Positions 57,176 through 64,000 of a DNA stretch of 64,000 nucleotides are shown here, piece by piece. The notes below the pieces were generated by a model that saw only the letters and a program-made list of their open reading frames with translations, made no database searches and was not told the DNA's origin. Positions within the stretch are counted from its first letter, which is position 1. Each line of letters starts with the position of its first letter. Source of the stretch: Bacillota bacterium (GTDB lineage: Bacteria; Bacillota; Clostridia; TANB77; CAG-465); NCBI GenBank assembly GCA_023410645.1, contig JAEYPQ010000018.1, forward strand, positions 122,854 through 186,853. The letters are read 5' to 3'. A program made the translations under genes and the position numbers.

Positions 57176-57203
57176 TAAAAAGAAAGCAATTGCTCTCTTT
57201 TTA
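57176..57203. terminator. Palindromic hairpin in the leader of the secreted-protein gene
   Basis: AAAAAGAAAGCAATTGCTCTCTTTTT is nearly self-complementary (one mismatch pair) with T-runs on either strand. It could be an attenuator for the gene at 57135 or a boundary terminator. Confidence 0.5.
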
Positions 57204-57370
57204 AACAAATAAATTACTATTAATTTATATCATATTTTTCAAGAAAATATCAAAAAGATAACAAAAGAGTAAAAAATAAATAATAAAAAAGTAAAATAGA
57301 TAACAAAAAGATAAATTTTTATATAAAATGTAAAAAAATATATAAAAAAATGTATATTTTTATAAAAAGT

Positions 57371-57403
57371 TGTAACATTTTAAGTGTAATTATTGTCATA
57401 AAT
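57371..57403 (+). promoter_or_regulatory. ECF-type promoter, copy 1
   Basis: A -35 box TGTAACATTTT and a -10 box TGTCATAAAT are separated so that 17 bases lie between AAC and TGTC. Both boxes resemble AAC/GTC-type ECF sigma promoters. Confidence 0.65.
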
Positions 57404-57484
57404 AGTGTAAATAGAAAAAATTATTTGAAAATATATAAAATAAATTATATAATTTTCTATAATATAGGAAATTTTATAAAAAAT

Positions 57485-57517
57485 TGTAACGTTTTAATTA
57501 AAAATATTGTCATAAAT
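57485..57517 (+). promoter_or_regulatory. ECF-type promoter, copy 2
   Basis: TGTAACGTTTT, 17 bases between AAC and TGTC, then TGTCATAAAT. Same layout as copy 1. Confidence 0.65.
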
Positions 57518-57616
57518 AGTGTAGATAGAAAAAATTATTTGAAAATATATAAAATAAATTATATAATTTTTATAATATAGGAAATTTTATAAAAAATTGT
57601 ATAATAATAAAAAAAC

Positions 57617-57649
57617 TGTAACGTTTTATATAGATTTATCGTCATAAAT
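57617..57649 (+). promoter_or_regulatory. ECF-type promoter, copy 3 (closest to the sigma gene)
   Basis: TGTAACGTTTT, 17 bases, then CGTCATAAAT. This copy has the best -10 (CGTC) and lies about 70 bp before the start codon of the sigma factor, so it is the probable autoregulated promoter. Confidence 0.72.
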
Positions 57650-57716
57650 ACCGAAAGGGGTAATGATTAATTAATCTATAAAAGGTAATGGTAGTAATAA
57701 CGAAAGGATAATCTAA

Positions 57717-58211
57717 ATGGAAGAAATATATATAAAATATTCTAAAATAGTATTTAATTACTTAGTTTCCTTAGGAAATAACCATGATACCGCTGAAGAA
57801 TTAATGCAAGAAACTTTTTATACTGCTACAAAGAGTATAAATAAATTTAGGGGTGAGTCTACTCTAAAAGTCTGGTTATGTCAAATTGCTAAAAATAAAT
57901 GGAAAGATTATATAAAAACCATAAAAAAAGAACAAACTATTTCAATAGATGATGAAATTGAGAATTTCTTAGTTGATAATTCAGTGGAATCACTTGATGA
58001 TGATATTATTTCAAGAGAGAAAGTAATGAATTTATATAAGAAAATACATAATTTAGATGAAAACATGCGTGAAGTAATATATTTAAGAATAAGAGCTGAA
58101 TTAAATTTTAAAGAAATAGGAAGTATATTCGGAAAAAGTGAAGAGTGGGCTAGAGTTACTTTTTATAGAGGAAAGGTTAAATTAAAGGAGGTATTAGAAA
58201 ATGAAAAGTGA
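57717..58211 (+). CDS. ECF-type RNA polymerase sigma factor
   Basis: A 164-residue group 4 sigma factor. Region 2 is NHDTAEELMQETFYTATKSI with KFRGESTLKVWLCQIAKN; region 4 is REVIYLRIRAELNFKEIGSI with GKSEEWARVTFYRGK. Similar proteins respond to envelope stress such as lysozyme. It probably transcribes itself from the three upstream promoters. The gene overlaps that of its anti-sigma factor by 11 bp, the usual arrangement. Confidence 0.9.
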   Translation: MEEIYIKYSKIVFNYLVSLGNNHDTAEELMQETFYTATKSINKFRGESTLKVWLCQIAKNKWKDYIKTIKKEQTISIDDEIENFLVDNSVESLDDDIISREKVMNLYKKIHNLDENMREVIYLRIRAELNFKEIGSIFGKSEEWARVTFYRGKVKLKEVLENEK

Positions 58212-59169
58212 AAATGACTGTGATATTGTAAAAAGTTTATTATCCTCATATGTAGAAGATCTTTTAAATCCTACTAGTAAGAAATTTGTTGAGGAGCATT
58301 TGAAAGACTGTGAGAGTTGTAGGAAAGAATTGGAAATTATGAAGAGTAATGTATTTAATGAAAAAGAAGGGCACGCAAACGAAGAAAATATTGAGATAGA
58401 TCATTTAAAAAAGATAAACAGAAGAATAAGTTTTTTCAAAATGGTAACTTTTATATTATTATTTATTATTTTAATTGGCTTTGCTATTTTCTTTACAAGA
58501 TATGGATATAATAATTATGTAATAGATAACGCTTATAAACAGTTAGAAAAATTAAGACAATTAGATAACTATAAATTAGAAGCAAAAACGATATATAAAG
58601 ATTACGAAAAAAATAATACTACAGAAAATATAGATACTTATTATTATAAAGATGGAAAGTATAAATTCGAGCATGTTGATTCCATTAATTATTTAGAAGA
58701 TGATAGTTATGTTGGGACTTATATATTTAATACAACAAAAACGATAGAAAAGATTCATAGTGACTACATAACACAAAAAAAAGGTAGATTTTTAGATATC
58801 TTCTCAGAAGTAAATTCATATGGAAGAAATAAAGGTATTGCAGATTTGTTTACAAAAGTGATGGTTTCTATTAGAAAAGATAAATATAATAATGAAGATT
58901 GTTATGTTATTAGATTTGCAGGAAATGATAGTGGATACAGAGAAACTTGGATTAATAAGGAAACATTTATTACAGTTAGAGTTTTAGAGGAACAATATAA
59001 TAAATATAGTAGGGATATTATTTATACATTTAATGAGGGTCAAACAATAGATTCAGATGTTACAGTTCCAAATTTTAATAATTATATTGATTATACAATA
59101 AAAGAATATACAATAAATGGCTCAAAAGGAATTAAAGAATATTATGATATGGTAGGCAATAATGATTAA
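58201..59169 (+). CDS. Membrane anti-sigma factor with zinc-finger motif
   Basis: A 322-residue partner of the ECF sigma factor. The N-terminal zf-HC2-like motif is EEHLKDCESCRKELE (HxxxCxxC). One transmembrane helix (TFILLFIILIGFAIFFT, about residues 82-100) and an extracellular domain of about 215 residues follow. It should hold the sigma factor until an envelope signal is sensed. An AAAGGAGGTATTAGAA ribosome site lies in the end of the sigma gene. It overlaps the response regulator gene by 8 bp. Confidence 0.85.
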   Translation: MKSENDCDIVKSLLSSYVEDLLNPTSKKFVEEHLKDCESCRKELEIMKSNVFNEKEGHANEENIEIDHLKKINRRISFFKMVTFILLFIILIGFAIFFTRYGYNNYVIDNAYKQLEKLRQLDNYKLEAKTIYKDYEKNNTTENIDTYYYKDGKYKFEHVDSINYLEDDSYVGTYIFNTTKTIEKIHSDYITQKKGRFLDIFSEVNSYGRNKGIADLFTKVMVSIRKDKYNNEDCYVIRFAGNDSGYRETWINKETFITVRVLEEQYNKYSRDIIYTFNEGQTIDSDVTVPNFNNYIDYTIKEYTINGSKGIKEYYDMVGNND

Positions 59170-59890
59170 TACCATGATTGTTGATGATAACATCGACTAT
59201 GCAAAATATATTTTAAATAATGTTATTAATAAATTTCAAGACATTAAAGTTTCATACATAGCAACAGGTGGTCAAGAAAGTTTAGAAATTCTATCAAAGA
59301 ACAACTTTGATCTAATATTCTTAGATTTGAGAATGCCAGATATAACGGGTATAGAAGTAATAGAGAGATTGAAGGTAATGAATATTGTTAATTTTCCTAA
59401 AATTATAATTGTTTCTGGTGATATTGATTTAATTTATTACATACAAAATACGTCATATATATCTAATATAATTAATAAAACTGAAAGTATTGAATCTGTG
59501 CGTAGTAAAATATCTGATACAATAAATGAAATAAAGTATTCATTAACTTTTGATAAAATACAAATCCAAGTAATGAAAGAATTATCACAAATGGGGTATA
59601 ACTTTAAATATAAAGGTACTAAATATATTAAAGAAACTATTCTATATATTTATAAACAAAATAATATGGATTTACTAGATAATTTAGAATCAAATGTATA
59701 TAGAGTTATTGGGATAAAAAATAAAAAAAGTGTGTTAAATATAAAAACTAATATTATTAAAGCAACAAATATAGCGACTAACTACGGAAATAAGAAATTA
59801 GGAAATAATTATTTTTTAGCTGATACAAAATTGACTCCAAAGTCCGTTATTTCTACTATTCTTACAACATTAAGTAAAGAATATCTATAA
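59162..59890 (+). CDS. Response regulator with Spo0A-like C-terminal domain (copy A)
   Basis: A 242-residue regulator. The receiver (about 1-120) has the acidic pair in IVDDN, phospho-acceptor Asp in LIFLDLRMPD, and IIIVSGD. Residues about 140-240 match the Spo0A DNA-binding domain: MKELSQMGYNFKYKGTKYI. The conserved receiver lysine appears within NIINKTES. It is co-transcribed with the ECF pair. Together with copy B it may tie ICE activity to sporulation decisions; no cognate kinase is in the window. Confidence 0.8.
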   Translation: MINTMIVDDNIDYAKYILNNVINKFQDIKVSYIATGGQESLEILSKNNFDLIFLDLRMPDITGIEVIERLKVMNIVNFPKIIIVSGDIDLIYYIQNTSYISNIINKTESIESVRSKISDTINEIKYSLTFDKIQIQVMKELSQMGYNFKYKGTKYIKETILYIYKQNNMDLLDNLESNVYRVIGIKNKKSVLNIKTNIIKATNIATNYGNKKLGNNYFLADTKLTPKSVISTILTTLSKEYL

Positions 59891-59953
59891 GTTTTTATTG
59901 TTGTAAAGTAATGAATTATAATTTTTGTAGATATTATTATATATTTTAATAAG

Positions 59954-59990
59954 AAAACATTGAGATTGCTTAAATTTCAATGTTTTTTAT
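59954..59990 (+). terminator. Terminator after the ECF operon
   Basis: AAAACATTGA and TCAATGTTTT form a 10-bp stem followed by TTTATTTC. Confidence 0.75.
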
Positions 59991-60053
59991 TTCTTTAATA
60001 TTTAATGTGTTAAAATGTATTTAAATTTTTAGTATGTAATTTGTTTAAAAATA

Positions 60054-60386
60054 TTAATTATTATCATTATTATTTTTATAGCATTCTATCATTAGATGAA
60101 TACCGTCTCTAACCCCATCTTTGTAATATGAGTCATTTAAAATGCTGTTTCTATGACTTATACTATCATTATAATTTTCAAAGTTTTGTAATATAAAACT
60201 TCTTGTAATCGTTTCAACATTAGTTTCTAAGAAATGCTTGAATAGTTGGTATGTAGCTTTAACATCAAGTTCTGACTTATTATAATATTTTTTTTCAGTG
60301 TAAGTCATATATGGTAATTTACCCTCTAACGAATTTAATAATTTATTTAAAATACTATTATTCAAAAATAATTTATTCATTTTCAT
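60054..60386 (-). CDS. Hypothetical protein divergent from the XRE regulator
   Basis: A 110-residue soluble, charged, mostly helical protein without a known motif (ELDVKATYQLFKHFLETNVE). The ribosome site AGGGGGCAAAC precedes ATG 60386. It shares a 117-bp divergent promoter region, with a perfect palindrome, with the XRE gene, and is probably controlled by it. Confidence 0.55.
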   Translation of the reverse strand: MKMNKLFLNNSILNKLLNSLEGKLPYMTYTEKKYYNKSELDVKATYQLFKHFLETNVETITRSFILQNFENYNDSISHRNSILNDSYYKDGVRDGIHLMIECYKNNNDNN

Positions 60387-60438
60387 AATGTTTGCCCCCT
60401 ATTATAAATTAATTATAAATTAAATTATAACAAAAGTC

Positions 60439-60452
60439 AACGTGTACACGTT
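60439..60452. promoter_or_regulatory. Perfect 14-bp palindrome, probable XRE operator
   Basis: AACGTGTACACGTT lies in the divergent promoter region between 60386 and 60504. A second palindrome with the same TGTACA core lies at 62159. Confidence 0.6.
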
Positions 60453-60503
60453 AATATTTTCAAAATTAATAGTGTATAATTAATAAAAAGGATGTGATAA
60501 GGT

Positions 60504-60755
60504 TTGACTTTAAGTGATGCAATGAAAAGGAGAATATTAGAGTTATGCGATTGTGAAGATGAAGGTAGAGGAATAACAATTAACAAATTATGTACTATAT
60601 CTGGAGTAACTCAGTCAACACTTAGTGAATTTTATAATGAAGATAATAGAGTATTAAAAGTCCAAACAATACTTCAATTGTGTAATGGCTTGGGAATAAA
60701 ACTAAAAGATTTTTTTGACTCAGAACTTTTTATAGACTTAGATGAAGAAAATTAA
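60504..60755 (+). CDS. XRE-family transcriptional regulator
   Basis: An 83-residue helix-turn-helix protein: NKLCTISGVTQSTLSEFYNE is the HTH, followed by TILQLCNGLGIKLKDFFDS, the usual XRE end. The start is TTG 60504 after AAGGATGTGATAAGG. It probably represses itself and the divergent gene through the palindrome at 60439, and perhaps the response regulator promoter near 62159. Xre-type repressors often keep ICEs quiescent. Confidence 0.85.
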   Translation: MTLSDAMKRRILELCDCEDEGRGITINKLCTISGVTQSTLSEFYNEDNRVLKVQTILQLCNGLGIKLKDFFDSELFIDLDEEN

Positions 60756-60796
60756 AATAAAACATTCTTTTTTGTAAAAAAGAATGTTTTATTTTA
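60753..60796 (+). terminator. Terminator after the XRE gene
   Basis: A stem of about 20 bp (TAAAATAAAACATTC.../...GAATGTTTTATTTTA) begins at the stop codon itself. Confidence 0.88.
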
Positions 60797-61089
60797 GTTA
60801 AATATCCTTATCCTCAAGAGTATTGTGAATAGCTATATTTACTAACATACGTACATATACATTATATTTTTTATTCATATCTATTAATTAATCAAACAAA
60901 TCTTTATCAATTAATTGCATTAGATTTTATTTGTGATATAATAAAGTTGAATATAAGAGGGGAAACATATTAATTATTTTAAAATATTTAATATCATTAG
61001 AATATTTTTACTTAATAGAAAATATCAATAAATAACAATTTTATAATACTAGAATATTCTATTTTAATTTAATGAGAGGAGGGATTGAT
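60797..61089. other. Intergenic region with an orphan ribosome site
   Basis: A 290-bp AT-rich gap. AAGAGGGGAAAC near 60955-60966 looks like a strong ribosome site, but no ATG, GTG or TTG follows at the right distance. A minus-strand frame of 26 codons (60798-60878) has no ribosome site. The region's end carries the GAGAGGAGGG site of the next gene. Confidence 0.45.
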
Positions 61090-61353
61090 TTGAATAATCA
61101 AAAATTAATAGAAAAAATATCTAGTTATATTTATAATTTTAATATAGAGGAAGTAAAAAAAGAATACGAAACTTATGATAAATTATTAGAATTTATTACA
61201 TCAATGTTATATGGAGAACCTAATACTATAATTAGCATACTCAATGAAAATTTGGAACAATTGAATATAAATGATAAACTATATGGGGAAACAAATGAGC
61301 TTATTAAAGAAATAAAAAACTATATAAAAAACAAAAGTAAAGATTATAATTGA
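61090..61353 (+). CDS. Small hypothetical protein
   Basis: An 87-residue acidic helical protein with no known motif (EEVKKEYETYDKLLEFITSM). TTG 61090 follows GAGAGGAGGGATTGA; ATG 61072 lies within that site. It stands alone, with its own terminator. Confidence 0.55.
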   Translation: MNNQKLIEKISSYIYNFNIEEVKKEYETYDKLLEFITSMLYGEPNTIISILNENLEQLNINDKLYGETNELIKEIKNYIKNKSKDYN

Positions 61354-61360
61354 GTTGATA

Positions 61361-61390
61361 AAAGAAGTATTTATAAATACTTCTTTTTTT
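61361..61390 (+). terminator. Terminator between the small gene and the convergent regulator
   Basis: AAAGAAGTATTTATAAATACTTCTTT is a perfect palindromic hairpin followed by T residues. Confidence 0.8.
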
Positions 61391-61408
61391 ATGTGTTTTA
61401 TGTACTAT

Positions 61409-62116
61409 TTAATTTCGCTTAAGAAAATTAAGCATAATAGAAATAAAATATTTAGGGGTCAAATTTCTTTCGTTATCGTATATATTAAAAATGGATGTTA
61501 AGAGATCACTGCTTATATATTTATTCATTGTAGCCAGTGAACTGTGAACACTCCATTTAGTTTTTATTTTAGAAATATTATATTTTATGCTTATTAATTC
61601 ATATAATTTGTCCATATTTGAAATTAAGTGAGGTGAATCAAAACATATTCTTATTATATCCATTAGATATGTTGTTCCTCTAGAATACAAATTAAATTTC
61701 AACTTTAGCATTAAATTAATAAAGTCATTTTCGTTAATAGTTTTTTCTTCATTTAGTCTCATTTCAGTAATTGTATTAGTTAGCTCATTTAATTTTAACG
61801 GTTTATGTATAATTTTATAAATTTTAGAAGTATTATTAAGCTTTTCTCTAAATGTTATTTCGCCAGAAATTATAACAACGTTACATAGTTTTCTTTCCTC
61901 TGGGATAGTGGATAACTGATTTATAATTTCAATTCCACTTTTGTTAGGCAAATTTAAATCTAAAAGTAAAATATCAGGCTTATTTTTAAAGTAATAATTT
62001 AAAACATCATTACCATCAAAAACAGAAGTAATCTGAATATCTTTGTCTTTTGTTAAAAATTTTTTATAAGTATTATTTATCTCAATATCATCTTCAGCGA
62101 TTAGAATCTTTACCAT
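61409..62116 (-). CDS. Response regulator with Spo0A-like C-terminal domain (copy B)
   Basis: A 235-residue regulator. Receiver motifs are IAEDD, phospho-acceptor Asp in LLLDLNLPNKSG, VVIISGE and the lysine in IIHKPLK. The C-terminal 105 residues resemble Spo0A's DNA-binding domain (LKFNLYSRGTTYLMDIIRI, NERNLTPKYFISIML). The ribosome site GGGGGAAAAAT precedes ATG 62116. It is transcribed against the recombination genes; a TGTACA palindrome lies 43 bp upstream. Confidence 0.8.
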   Translation of the reverse strand: MVKILIAEDDIEINNTYKKFLTKDKDIQITSVFDGNDVLNYYFKNKPDILLLDLNLPNKSGIEIINQLSTIPEERKLCNVVIISGEITFREKLNNTSKIYKIIHKPLKLNELTNTITEMRLNEEKTINENDFINLMLKLKFNLYSRGTTYLMDIIRICFDSPHLISNMDKLYELISIKYNISKIKTKWSVHSSLATMNKYISSDLLTSIFNIYDNERNLTPKYFISIMLNFLKRN

Positions 62117-62158
62117 ATTTTTCCCCCTTTTTTAAAATTCTTAATAAAATTATAACAT

Positions 62159-62172
62159 AAATGTACACATTT
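62159..62172. promoter_or_regulatory. Perfect 14-bp palindrome upstream of response regulator B
   Basis: AAATGTACACATTT shares the GTAC-centred TGTACA core with AACGTGTACACGTT at 60439. It is a probable second operator for the same regulator. Confidence 0.5.
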
Positions 62173-62487
62173 TTCAATAACTATATATTTTTTAGAATAC
62201 ATAAAGTATGAAATTGGACTATCAACTTTTTTCAACTTTATCGCAACTTTTTCAACTTTAATTTAATTTACTTACTTGAAATTGTAAAATTTCTCTAATA
62301 TAAATCTATATAATTTAAGAGGTATTTTACAAAAGATAAAATAAATATAAGTTGGATAGATTAATTTAATATTTCATATTGGAGGTGTAATATGTAAATT
62401 TGTATAAATATAGATTAATAAGGTAGTATTAAAAATACTTCTTTTATCAATATAGATTTATTTCTTAATTGATAGGAGGAGTTTCTT
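62173..62487 (+). promoter_or_regulatory. Leader region of the orf7/orf8-like operon, with a start-stop element
   Basis: A 315-bp non-coding region. TTTTTCAACTTT occurs as a short direct repeat near 62227-62262. GGAGGTG (62381-62387) is followed at correct spacing by ATG-TAA (62392-62397), a minimal one-codon frame. GGTAGTATTAAAAATACTTC nearby can pair partly. Such a leader suggests translational or attenuation control of the downstream sigma-like gene. Confidence 0.5.
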
Positions 62488-62916
62488 ATGAAGGATTACA
62501 AATTATTATGTGAGCTAACCGCTTTCGTTGAGGAAGTTATTAAAAATGCTAGAAAAAGATATATTTATAATAAGAAAAGAGAAATGGAAAAGGAAGAAAT
62601 TGTAGTTAATATTTATATAAATGATAGAGTGTCAGAAATCTGTGTTGAAGATTCTGATGCTCTTTTTTTTGATTTAGATAAAGAAATAAATGTTAATAAT
62701 TTGGAATGTATATTTTCAGAACAAAAGTATTATAACGCAATGAAAAAAATGAGTAATGATGATAAAAGAATTTTATATTTATTTGAATATGAAGAAAAAT
62801 CGGGTGAAGAAGTCAGCAAATTATTAAATATAAGTATAGATAATGCTTATAAAAAAAGGGAGAGAGCTAGAAATAGATTTAAAAAATTTATAATGGGAGA
62901 TGAATGTGATGAATGA
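62488..62916 (+). CDS. Sigma-70 region 4-like regulator (Tn916 orf7-like)
   Basis: A 142-residue protein whose C-terminal third is a sigma region 4 helix-turn-helix (MSNDDKRILYLFEYEEKSGE, SKLLNISIDNAYKKRERAR). It has no region 2. Comparable genes precede orf8 in Tn916-type elements and drive transfer or excision genes. GATAGGAGGAGTTTCTT precedes the ATG. It overlaps the next gene by 8 bp. Confidence 0.78.
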   Translation: MKDYKLLCELTAFVEEVIKNARKRYIYNKKREMEKEEIVVNIYINDRVSEICVEDSDALFFDLDKEINVNNLECIFSEQKYYNAMKKMSNDDKRILYLFEYEEKSGEEVSKLLNISIDNAYKKRERARNRFKKFIMGDECDE

Positions 62917-63109
62917 TAAAGATTTAAAAGAGGTACTTTTAAAAATTAAGTCAGGTGATAATGAAATGTTAGTTTTGATTTTAAATATGTATGAGGGATT
63001 AATAAAAAAGAGCAGTTATATAAATGGAGTATTCGATGAGGATTGTAAAAGTTTTATTACTGAAAGGCTAATGAAAGAATTAAAAAATAAAAAAATTGAT
63101 ATTTTTTAA
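62909..63109 (+). CDS. Short helix-turn-helix protein (Tn916 orf8 / HTH_16-like)
   Basis: A 66-residue protein resembling the conjugative-transposon HTH_16 domain (LLKIKSGDNEMLVLILNMYE, FDEDCKSFITERLMKEL). ATG 62909 is preferred over 62900 because of spacing from GGGAGA. It is coupled to the preceding gene. Its usual role is co-regulation with the sigma-like protein. Confidence 0.72.
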   Translation: MNDKDLKEVLLKIKSGDNEMLVLILNMYEGLIKKSSYINGVFDEDCKSFITERLMKELKNKKIDIF

Positions 63110-63118
63110 TAAAAGTGT

Positions 63119-63490
63119 CAGATTTGAAAAACTTTTTGTAGCGATATATTGCAAAAGGATAAAAATCCTTTTGAGTACATTGAAAAATACATTCATTTGT
63201 GAATGTCATAATTTGATATAAGACTAAAACCTTTGTGACCATGAGGAATGGAAAGCCACAAGAAGCAGATAAATAGTGGATTATTTATGAGGTAAACATA
63301 TAATAATCCACCATTAAACTGATATAATGAGGGAAAATGTTGCAGATTGCAATGCAACTGGCGATGATCCACAAGGGTATAATGATACTTCTACCTTAAA
63401 GTTAGGTAGCCTTTATAAAGGATAAGAGAGCAGAACTTATATGAAGTGTTTTGCATGCACTGCTTATGTCAAATAAAAATTTTGTCTAAA
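63119..63490 (+). ncRNA. Highly structured non-coding leader upstream of the recombinase operon
   Basis: About 370 bases without a usable frame but with successive hairpins: CAAAAGGAT/ATCCTTTTG, ACATTCA/TGAATGT, TGGATTATT/AATAATCCA, GTTGCA/TGCAAC, CTACCT/AGGTAG and the palindrome CCTTTATAAAGG. It is clearly richer in G and C than nearby intergenic DNA, so it is probably transcribed RNA: a cis-regulatory leader or independent RNA for recombination control. I cannot match it to a known family. The GGCGGGGGAA ribosome site of the next gene follows directly. Confidence 0.5.
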
Positions 63491-63505
63491 GGCGGGGGAA
63501 TTTTA

Positions 63506-63682
63506 ATGTTAGTATATATATTAATAGTAGCAATGTCATATATATTAGGTATAATCTCTTTATATTTTTATGAAAGTTTTATTAAAATAAAGAAACATAA
63601 AAAGTCACATTTACTAGAAAAAGAAAAGTTTATAAAAAACTTTAATTATGGTGAAGAATTCAGTAATAAAGAGAAAAAATAA
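63506..63682 (+). CDS. Small membrane protein (DUF3789-like position)
   Basis: A 58-residue protein with one N-terminal membrane helix (VYILIVAMSYILGIISLYF) and a basic, charged tail. Small one-helix proteins such as DUF3789 members lie at this position in related ICEs, but I cannot confirm the family. ATG 63506 follows GGCGGGGGAA. Confidence 0.5.
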   Translation: MLVYILIVAMSYILGIISLYFYESFIKIKKHKKSHLLEKEKFIKNFNYGEEFSNKEKK

Positions 63683-63712
63683 ATTTTAATAAGTGTTAAA
63701 TGGTGATAGTAT

Positions 63713-63859
63713 ATGGAACTTAAAAAAAAAGAATTTCAAATTAATGATGAATATAAAAATATTACGGAAGAAGAAAAGAAGATTGCAATAAACAATATTA
63801 TGAAAAATATTATAAAGAATAATATAGAAAATATAGATGTAAAGTTGAATAAGAAATGA
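63713..63859 (+). CDS. Small hypothetical protein before the recombinase
   Basis: A 48-residue charged, probably helical protein (EKKIAINNIMKNIIKNNIEN). Ribosome site GGTGATA. Its place just before a serine recombinase could suit an excision (directionality) factor, but there is no sequence support for that. Confidence 0.45.
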   Translation: MELKKKEFQINDEYKNITEEEKKIAINNIMKNIIKNNIENIDVKLNKK

Positions 63860-63923
63860 GAAAGAGTTATACTTATATATATAAAGTATATATTCGTACC
63901 TTTGTAATGAAGGGGGAATAGTG

Positions 63924-64000
63924 TTGAAAGTAGCAATATATTGTAGAATTTCACAGGAAGATAGAAAAAAATTCAAGGATGATGATGATAGTGAAAGCAT
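63924..64000 (+). CDS. Large serine recombinase, N-terminal start (runs off the right edge)
   Basis: The first 26 residues (MKVAIYCRISQED...DDSESI) show the resolvase/invertase N-terminal strand; the serine of CRIS is the nucleophile position. The following acidic stretch and SESI are typical of the large serine recombinases (TndX-like) that integrate ICEs. TTG 63924 (or GTG 63921) follows AAGGGGGAATA. The rest lies outside the window. Confidence 0.88.
   Translation, partial: MKVAIYCRISQEDRKKFKDDDDSES

Larger units (their letters stand above)
57371..57650 (+). repeat. Tandem promoter-containing repeats (about 114 and 132 bp apart)
   Basis: Two near-identical units share about 95 bases from GTCATAAATAGTGTA to TTTTATAAAAAATTGTA; a third, partial unit follows. 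Each begins with the same ECF-type promoter. The repeated stretch has an open frame, but it shows no ribosome site and is better explained by the repeats. The array directly precedes the ECF sigma gene. Confidence 0.8.
34173..64000. mobile_element. Integrative conjugative element (right end beyond the window)
   Basis: A continuous set of mobile-element genes: a replisome organizer, ArdC, a DNA methyltransferase, a ParB-like protein, a ribbon-helix-helix protein, a relaxase, VirD4, VirB2/B6/B3/B4-like proteins, an M23 lytic enzyme, surface adhesins, Tn916 orf7/orf8-like regulators and a large serine recombinase starting at 63924. The left limit is inferred from gene content near 34.17 kb; I could not define attL because the right attachment site is not in view. 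Seven of nine conjugation-core functions are identifiable. Confidence 0.85.

Noticed and set aside
57350..57580. A 76-codon open frame in the repeat region
   Set aside because: It is generated by two copies of the AT-rich promoter repeat, has no ribosome site, and repeats its own sequence exactly as the DNA repeat does.
57371..57650. CRISPR array
   Set aside because: Repeat units are about 114 bp, nearly contiguous and contain promoters; there are no short repeats with unique spacers and no cas genes.
60798..60878. A 26-codon minus-strand peptide
   Set aside because: No ribosome site and it abuts the XRE terminator.

Overview
The window is very AT-rich DNA from a spore-forming, anaerobic, motile Clostridia-type Firmicute. 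Evidence: pro-SigK with its hydrophobic leader, pyruvate formate-lyase with its activase, a fused AdhE, a chemoreceptor, AGGAGG-type ribosome sites, frequent TTG/GTG starts and AGA-dominated arginine codons. The repeat-rich pilin-like and Cna-B-like proteins suggest a gut lineage, which is inference only.

Bases 1-33,600 look chromosomal. In order they hold: the start of tyrS; a YqeG-type phosphatase and prepilin peptidase; a DMT permease, HAM1-type and MBL-fold enzymes; a C39-like secreted peptidase; a TIM-barrel protein and a U32 protein; an HD hydrolase; a MazG-like plus nuclease-helicase pair that resembles a defence module; pentapeptide-repeat, M23, RibD-like and NUDIX proteins; adhE; an MCP; two CarboxypepD_reg-like proteins; sigK; an LCP protein; a phosphoesterase; hflX; a split TauE exporter; pflB-pflA; and a 902-residue pilin-leader/TIM-barrel/formylglycine-enzyme-like fusion. 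A structured RNA candidate lies at 33,160-33,330.

From about 34.2 kb to the right edge lies an integrative conjugative element (ICE) whose right end is outside the window. It starts with replication, antirestriction, methyltransferase and ParB-like genes. Next come a ribbon-helix-helix accessory protein, a MobP-type relaxase, a VirD4 coupling protein and a type IV secretion operon (VirB2-, VirB6-, VirB3/PrgI-, VirB4-like, M23 lytic enzyme). After these are thioester and Cna-B surface proteins, an ECF sigma/anti-sigma pair behind three tandem ECF-type promoters, two response regulators with Spo0A-like C-termini, an XRE regulator, Tn916-orf7/orf8-like genes, a structured leader and a large serine recombinase.

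The main discovery candidate is a repeated reading-frame anomaly. Nine times, in six different genes (one chromosomal, five in the ICE), the reading frame arrives at an in-frame CGG codon and the protein clearly continues in the +1 frame, with the next codon GGA or GGT (glycine). The surplus base is always the C before GG, at 4444 (minus strand), 36571, 36908, 41341, 46536, 47083, 48585, 48895 and 53823. Dropping it restores uninterrupted, family-conserved proteins: the methyltransferase, VirD4, VirB4 (two sites), M23 peptidase (two sites), the thioester adhesin and a membrane protein. I found no frameshift of any other kind. Only one other in-frame CGG was found in the whole window, the conserved Arg of the MCP. 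The pattern suggests that CGG is a hungry or unassigned codon, or is read as part of a CGGN quadruplet, so that ribosomes move +1 to glycine. A systematic sequencing artefact must be excluded first.
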